DNA of 64,000 bases, from the NCBI RefSeq assembly GCF_000143535.2, contig NC_037312.1, forward strand, positions 2,604,001 to 2,668,000, read 5' to 3'. This DNA is from Botrytis cinerea B05.10 (taxonomy: Eukaryota > Ascomycota > Leotiomycetes > Helotiales > Sclerotiniaceae). Each line of letters starts with the position of its first letter. Position 1 is the stretch's first letter. The position numbers were made by a program, and so were the translations under genes. This document shows positions 60,364 through 64,000 of this stretch, piece by piece. The notes below the pieces were generated by a model. It was not told where the DNA came from and searched no databases. It saw nothing but the letters and a program-made list of their open reading frames with translations.

Positions 60364-63305
60364 TCATACCCCCTTCATATAATAGCCTGACATCTCTAAT
60401 CTTAATACCAGTTGCCCAACTGTGTTCTCTTCTGCTAAATCCGCAGCATCAAACAAGCCCCCGCTTCCTGCCTTGACATCGAAAGTCTTCTCACCGTACC
60501 CCTTCTTTTCAGTCAATCCTCTACAAACCGTGATAAATACTCCAACTCTCTTTCTGAATTTCCCATACATCACTTTGATATTCTCATCTTCGCCTACATT
60601 GCCCGTCTTTGCCTTTGCCCCCGAAGCCTTCTCTCTTGAGTGCTTCGAGAACCGTAGGATCAGGCCAAATATTTCTTCTAGTAGTTGCATAACTGGTTTT
60701 TGTCTCTTTCTTAGAAACAATGCAAACAGCATCTTATCGAGCACACGTTCATGGTAATCTCTAAGACTCTCCAGCCCCTCGTTTTGGCCGAGCGAAAAAT
60801 TCCCAGAGTCCATGCGTTCTTCAATTTCATCTAATTTTCTCTGGAAAATACCCCATGTTGTTGCGATTCCAGTGTCGAAAAAATATCCACAGACCGCAGA
60901 AATGAAATGATGAGCCTCAATACGAAATTTATGAGCAGAGGGATGTATGTTTTGCCATGAGGATGTCCTGTCCGTGGCATCACGAAAAAGTGCTGACACA
61001 ACATATAGCATTCTGAGAGTACGAAGTAGTTGTTTAAAAAGCTGATCGTACTTGTAGAGGATAATGGGAGTTAGAATCGATTCTAACGGCGCAGGAGGTT
61101 TGTATGAAAGTCGTAGGAAATCTAGGGCTTCGATTGAATTGGGATCCATACATCGTTTGATTTCTTCTTCGGACATATCTCGAACAGCAAAACTCAAATC
61201 TCCCGGAAGAGATTTTTGTCTTTGAAGATAGCTATCAATGGAAGAGATATTCTCAGGCTGATATGATGCATAACTTTCAGTAAGAACGCCCATTAATGCA
61301 AGCCGTAATTCAGAGCTCGCTGGCGGCCATGTATCTCTACCGCCGAGTCGTAAGCCCATGGTTCCACCAGATAAAGCCACTCCCTTTTGTCTCTCGGCAC
61401 TTTCTAATTCCGGGTCAAATAGTGCATGAGAGAGTCGACTTGAGAAAACACCGTTTCCCAACAAATGGAAGTCTCTTTGGAGAGATAGATGATCTCGTAA
61501 TTTATGAGACTTGAAGAATAGTTGCATGCAAACACTATTGACTACTCTAGCTTGCGCAGAAATGATTGGATTGAATGAGAGTAGAGGGGCCAGCGAAATG
61601 GGCGGGGAAAATATTGACTCATCCACTTGCGAAGGCTCCGGAGCCGATGAAAGACAATCCTGTAAAAGACGTTTAAATCTAACAGGAGTTAGTGGCTCCT
61701 TTAATTTTGAGTCCAATCGATTAATGGAAGCTACAACACGAGTATGAATCTCTTCTTCGGGTCGGCCGAAGAAATCCAGATCAAAATTGTAGAGTTCATA
61801 CCTGGAACCGGTCGTTGTGGGTTCCGTCGTTAAGTGATTTCCCGAGAAATTTCGGAGTGCGGCTGTCAAATCCTGTTCGTATTTCAAGGCTTTAGTCTCT
61901 ACGTCCAGTATATCCTGCCAAGAATACCTCCATTCAAGAGCTGGTGGTGCAACTGACTCCACAACCTCCATTTTCGACAAAGGATGTTCTATATGGTGAG
62001 TCCGTAGAATTCGAAGGCTCCTACCCACTTCAAACATTATTCGGGCATCTTCGAGTGGCATGAACGAAGGAACATTTTCAAGGTCCAATATAAAATCAGG
62101 TTCATTTAATTCGAGACCAGCTTCGTCCACCCATTCTTTGTTGTCGACCTTCACAAAACTCTTCCCAGGACCATCCTTGGCTAGCGGCACGCCATCTTCT
62201 CTTTTTAGCCCAAGCCATTCACCTGTGAACTCAAGCCAAGGTATTGATACCCTCGAGAGTATTTCGAGAAGAATATCTCGGAGAGAGTCTGTCCTATGCT
62301 CTAGAAGTTGGATCTCTTCAAAAAGCGTTGACAGTATTGCTTCATCACTTTTCTTTGGTAGTGTCTTCGTCACCAATCGTTTGAAACATGTGAGAACCGA
62401 ATGAACAGGCTGAATTAATGCTTGCAGCTGTAAAATGCTCTCATAGTCAGAAGCCCTTACATTCAGCTGTGACTGAATTGTTGTAAGAACAGTTGAAATA
62501 GACTCTGCCATGGCGATTCGACCTGGTGACTTGTTTGATAAATAGGTCTTTTCGACAAAGTCTTGAAGAAGCTTGGTAGTATTTCCGCACTCATAAAAAG
62601 GAGCTAGAAAACCGTCCAGAGATTGTGCAGTGTGACCAGAGACGCGGACCTTCTGAAGAGTCGCAGAAAATGAACGCTTCTCTGTGTCCCACGCGAAGAA
62701 CATAGAATTCCTGCCTAGTCCCAGTGCGAGGACTGAGGTAGCGAATATTTTCGAATCAACTACATGATGAAGAGTATTTCCGGCATTCAAAAAATCGTCT
62801 TGGGCAGCTAATGCGGTATCAAATACTCGAGCTCCAGCTTCGGTCAAATAAGCTGTTTGGGGTTCATTAAATTGCTCAATAGTAAAGGAATCCCATGTTT
62901 GATAGTTCACAGGCTCTTGTAAAGGCTCTTGCTCCTGTAACATCCAAATATCAACGTCTTCAGCTTCCTCAGGCCCCACCGGTTCGTTGCAAGATGTGTC
63001 GCCAAGAGGCTCATCAGATTGAGATGGAGAAATAATTTGCTCTGCTGGACCTATAGGTAGTTCCGGTATACCGAAGAACAACTCATCATGTTGACATTGG
63101 TCTGCAACGTCTGGTAGTTTAAAGTCAATGACTGTAAACAATTAGCATAGTATATTTGTTTACTTCACGCAAATAGTTGGAACGAACCAGGGAGTTTAAG
63201 ATCTGAGAAAAGACTATTTGGTTGTACTACATCATCAACACATCTAGATAGACCCCAAAGGTCTGGTATAGCAAAGACATCTCCTGGATCTCTTTCGTCA
63301 TCCAT
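60364..63305 (-). CDS. Gamma-tubulin complex component, Spc97/Spc98 family, GCP6-like (961 aa)
   Basis: Exons are 63305-63188 and 63131-60364 with a 56-bp intron (GTTCGT..ACAG). The splice gives MDDERDPGDVFAIPDLWGLS...LKLPVIDFKLP. An acidic N-terminal region precedes the GCP grip1-like part (LGLGRNSMFFAWD, LDGFLAPFYECGNTTKLLQDFVE). The C-terminal grip2 part includes LRLSYKPPAPLESILTPIILYKYDQLFKQLLRTLRMLY, followed by HKFRIEAHHFISAVCGYFFD. It ends with VLRLEMSGYYMKGV, where Spc97/98 proteins end with an L..LDFNGYY motif. It should sit at the spindle pole body and help nucleate microtubules. The long, divergent N-terminus and size favour the GCP4-6 class, GCP6/Alp16 most likely, over GCP2 or GCP3. 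That subclass call is inference. Confidence 0.85.
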
Positions 63306-63512
63306 TTTTATCATCTCAACTGAGATATCAATGTACTGTGCTCGCAGGCGGGGGTTGTGGATGTTTGACGCGCTCCAACGCGTCTGCAGCTTAGGCGGAC
63401 GTTAAATCCGCTAGCGTAGTTTTCACAAAAGGCTGATGGTGAGGCTGAGCTTGGTTGCAGTTCGATGTTACCCTTCAATTCAATATTTGGTAGTAAAGAT
63501 AGTACCGCCAAA
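63306..63512. promoter_or_regulatory. Short bidirectional promoter region
   Basis: Only 207 bp separate the start codons of the GCP6-like gene (minus) and EAF7 (plus), so both promoters and 5' UTRs must share this stretch. It contains a GC-rich stretch with GACGCG/CAACGCGTCTGCAG at about 63367-63388. No TATA box is obvious. Confidence 0.7.
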
Positions 63513-64000
63513 ATGCCACCAAAAAAGAAGAAAGGAAGCACACGAGCTGCTTCGACGCCTGTTGAAGACCAAGATGCCATGGCAATTGATACTCCCAAGA
63601 AGGCCGAACCACTAAAACCAAGCTACAATATCTTGAAAGATCCATGGACGGATGAACAAGAAACTTCACTGTTCAAAGGTATTGTCAAGTGGAAACCAGC
63701 TGGTAGGTCGAAACTCAGTCTTCAGTGCATGGTTTAGCAGATCAGATGAATTAATCATTAAACGCAGGTATGCACAAACACTTTCGCATGATTGCACTTT
63801 CAGAACATCTACGGAATCACGGGTATGATCCTCGTGTTGAACAACATACTCGGATACCTGGCATATGGGAGAAGTTGCGAACCTGTTACAATTTGGATGT
63901 AATCGATGATCGCGAAAATTCATTTGACTACGAAGAGGATACCGAACACCGGTTTCCCGAGTTTACGCTGCCCGACGAGGAATATGGAGAGATGTGTTTC
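63513..64000 (+). CDS. EAF7: NuA4 complex subunit EAF7/MRGBP-type, partial at window end
   Basis: Exon 1 is 63513-63702 and exon 2 starts at 63768 and runs past the right edge (65-bp intron, GTAGGT..GCAG). The N-terminus is lysine-rich ([14 protein letters not shown]). It is followed by the CT20/Eaf7 domain: [42 protein letters not shown], then [25 protein letters not shown]. The helix, the W.DEQE.SLF start and the IP.IW.KL..LYNL core are the family signature. EAF7 is a subunit of the NuA4 histone acetyltransferase, in the EAF3-EAF5-EAF7 module. The C-terminal, usually acidic or Lys-rich region is outside the window. Confidence 0.9.

Overview
The window is nuclear DNA from a filamentous ascomycete (Pezizomycotina). 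The genes carry many short spliceosomal introns (about 50-150 bp, GT..AG), and the protein set is typically fungal: RCR-domain protein, Fig1, BIM1-like protein, secreted tyrosinase, EAF7, RPA135. A Leotiomycete of the Botrytis/Sclerotinia type is my best guess from protein flavour and from the large AT-rich island. That assignment is inference, not proof.

Layout. (1) 1-19.5 kb is a gene-poor, extremely AT-rich island with no recognisable gene. It looks like a RIP-degraded transposon graveyard or part of a centromere-like or subtelomeric isochore. Inside it I find a small family of terminal-inverted-repeat elements (two of 1.6-1.85 kb with TA target sites, two of about 430 bp), a 10-bp palindrome TACCTAGGTA repeated far above chance, and one short secreted-protein-like ORF. 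The island ends at an (ATT)n microsatellite. (2) 19.8-25.3 kb holds a small SAM methyltransferase and a Cys-rich/Gly-Pro-rich membrane protein, both on the minus strand. (3) 25.3-36.8 kb is a long gene-poor stretch. It contains a degenerate tandem array whose units carry inverted TTGCATATCT/AGATATGCAA motifs (28.7-31.2 kb), one RCR-domain gene (32.2-32.8 kb) and an unusually dense set of microsatellites. (4) 36.8-43.5 kb has housekeeping genes: ARL8 GTPase (minus) and RPA135, the second-largest RNA polymerase I subunit (plus), transcribed divergently. (5) 46.2-52 kb has a secreted tyrosinase, a Fig1-type membrane protein and a DUF4185 beta-propeller protein. (6) 52.5-64 kb has a broken MFS transporter pseudogene, an AIF/FSP1-like FAD oxidoreductase, a GPI-anchored-type secreted protein, a BIM1-like surface protein, a gamma-tubulin complex (GCP6-like) protein and the 5' part of EAF7 (NuA4), the last two sharing a short divergent promoter.

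The genes do not form an obvious pathway or biosynthetic cluster. Several products would meet at the cell surface or secretory route (Cys-rich protein, RCR protein, tyrosinase, Fig1, GPI protein, BIM1-like protein), but that is an observation about content, not evidence of co-function. Exon boundaries were worked out by hand from splice sites, reading frame and family conservation. Base-composition statements are by eye; no index was computed.
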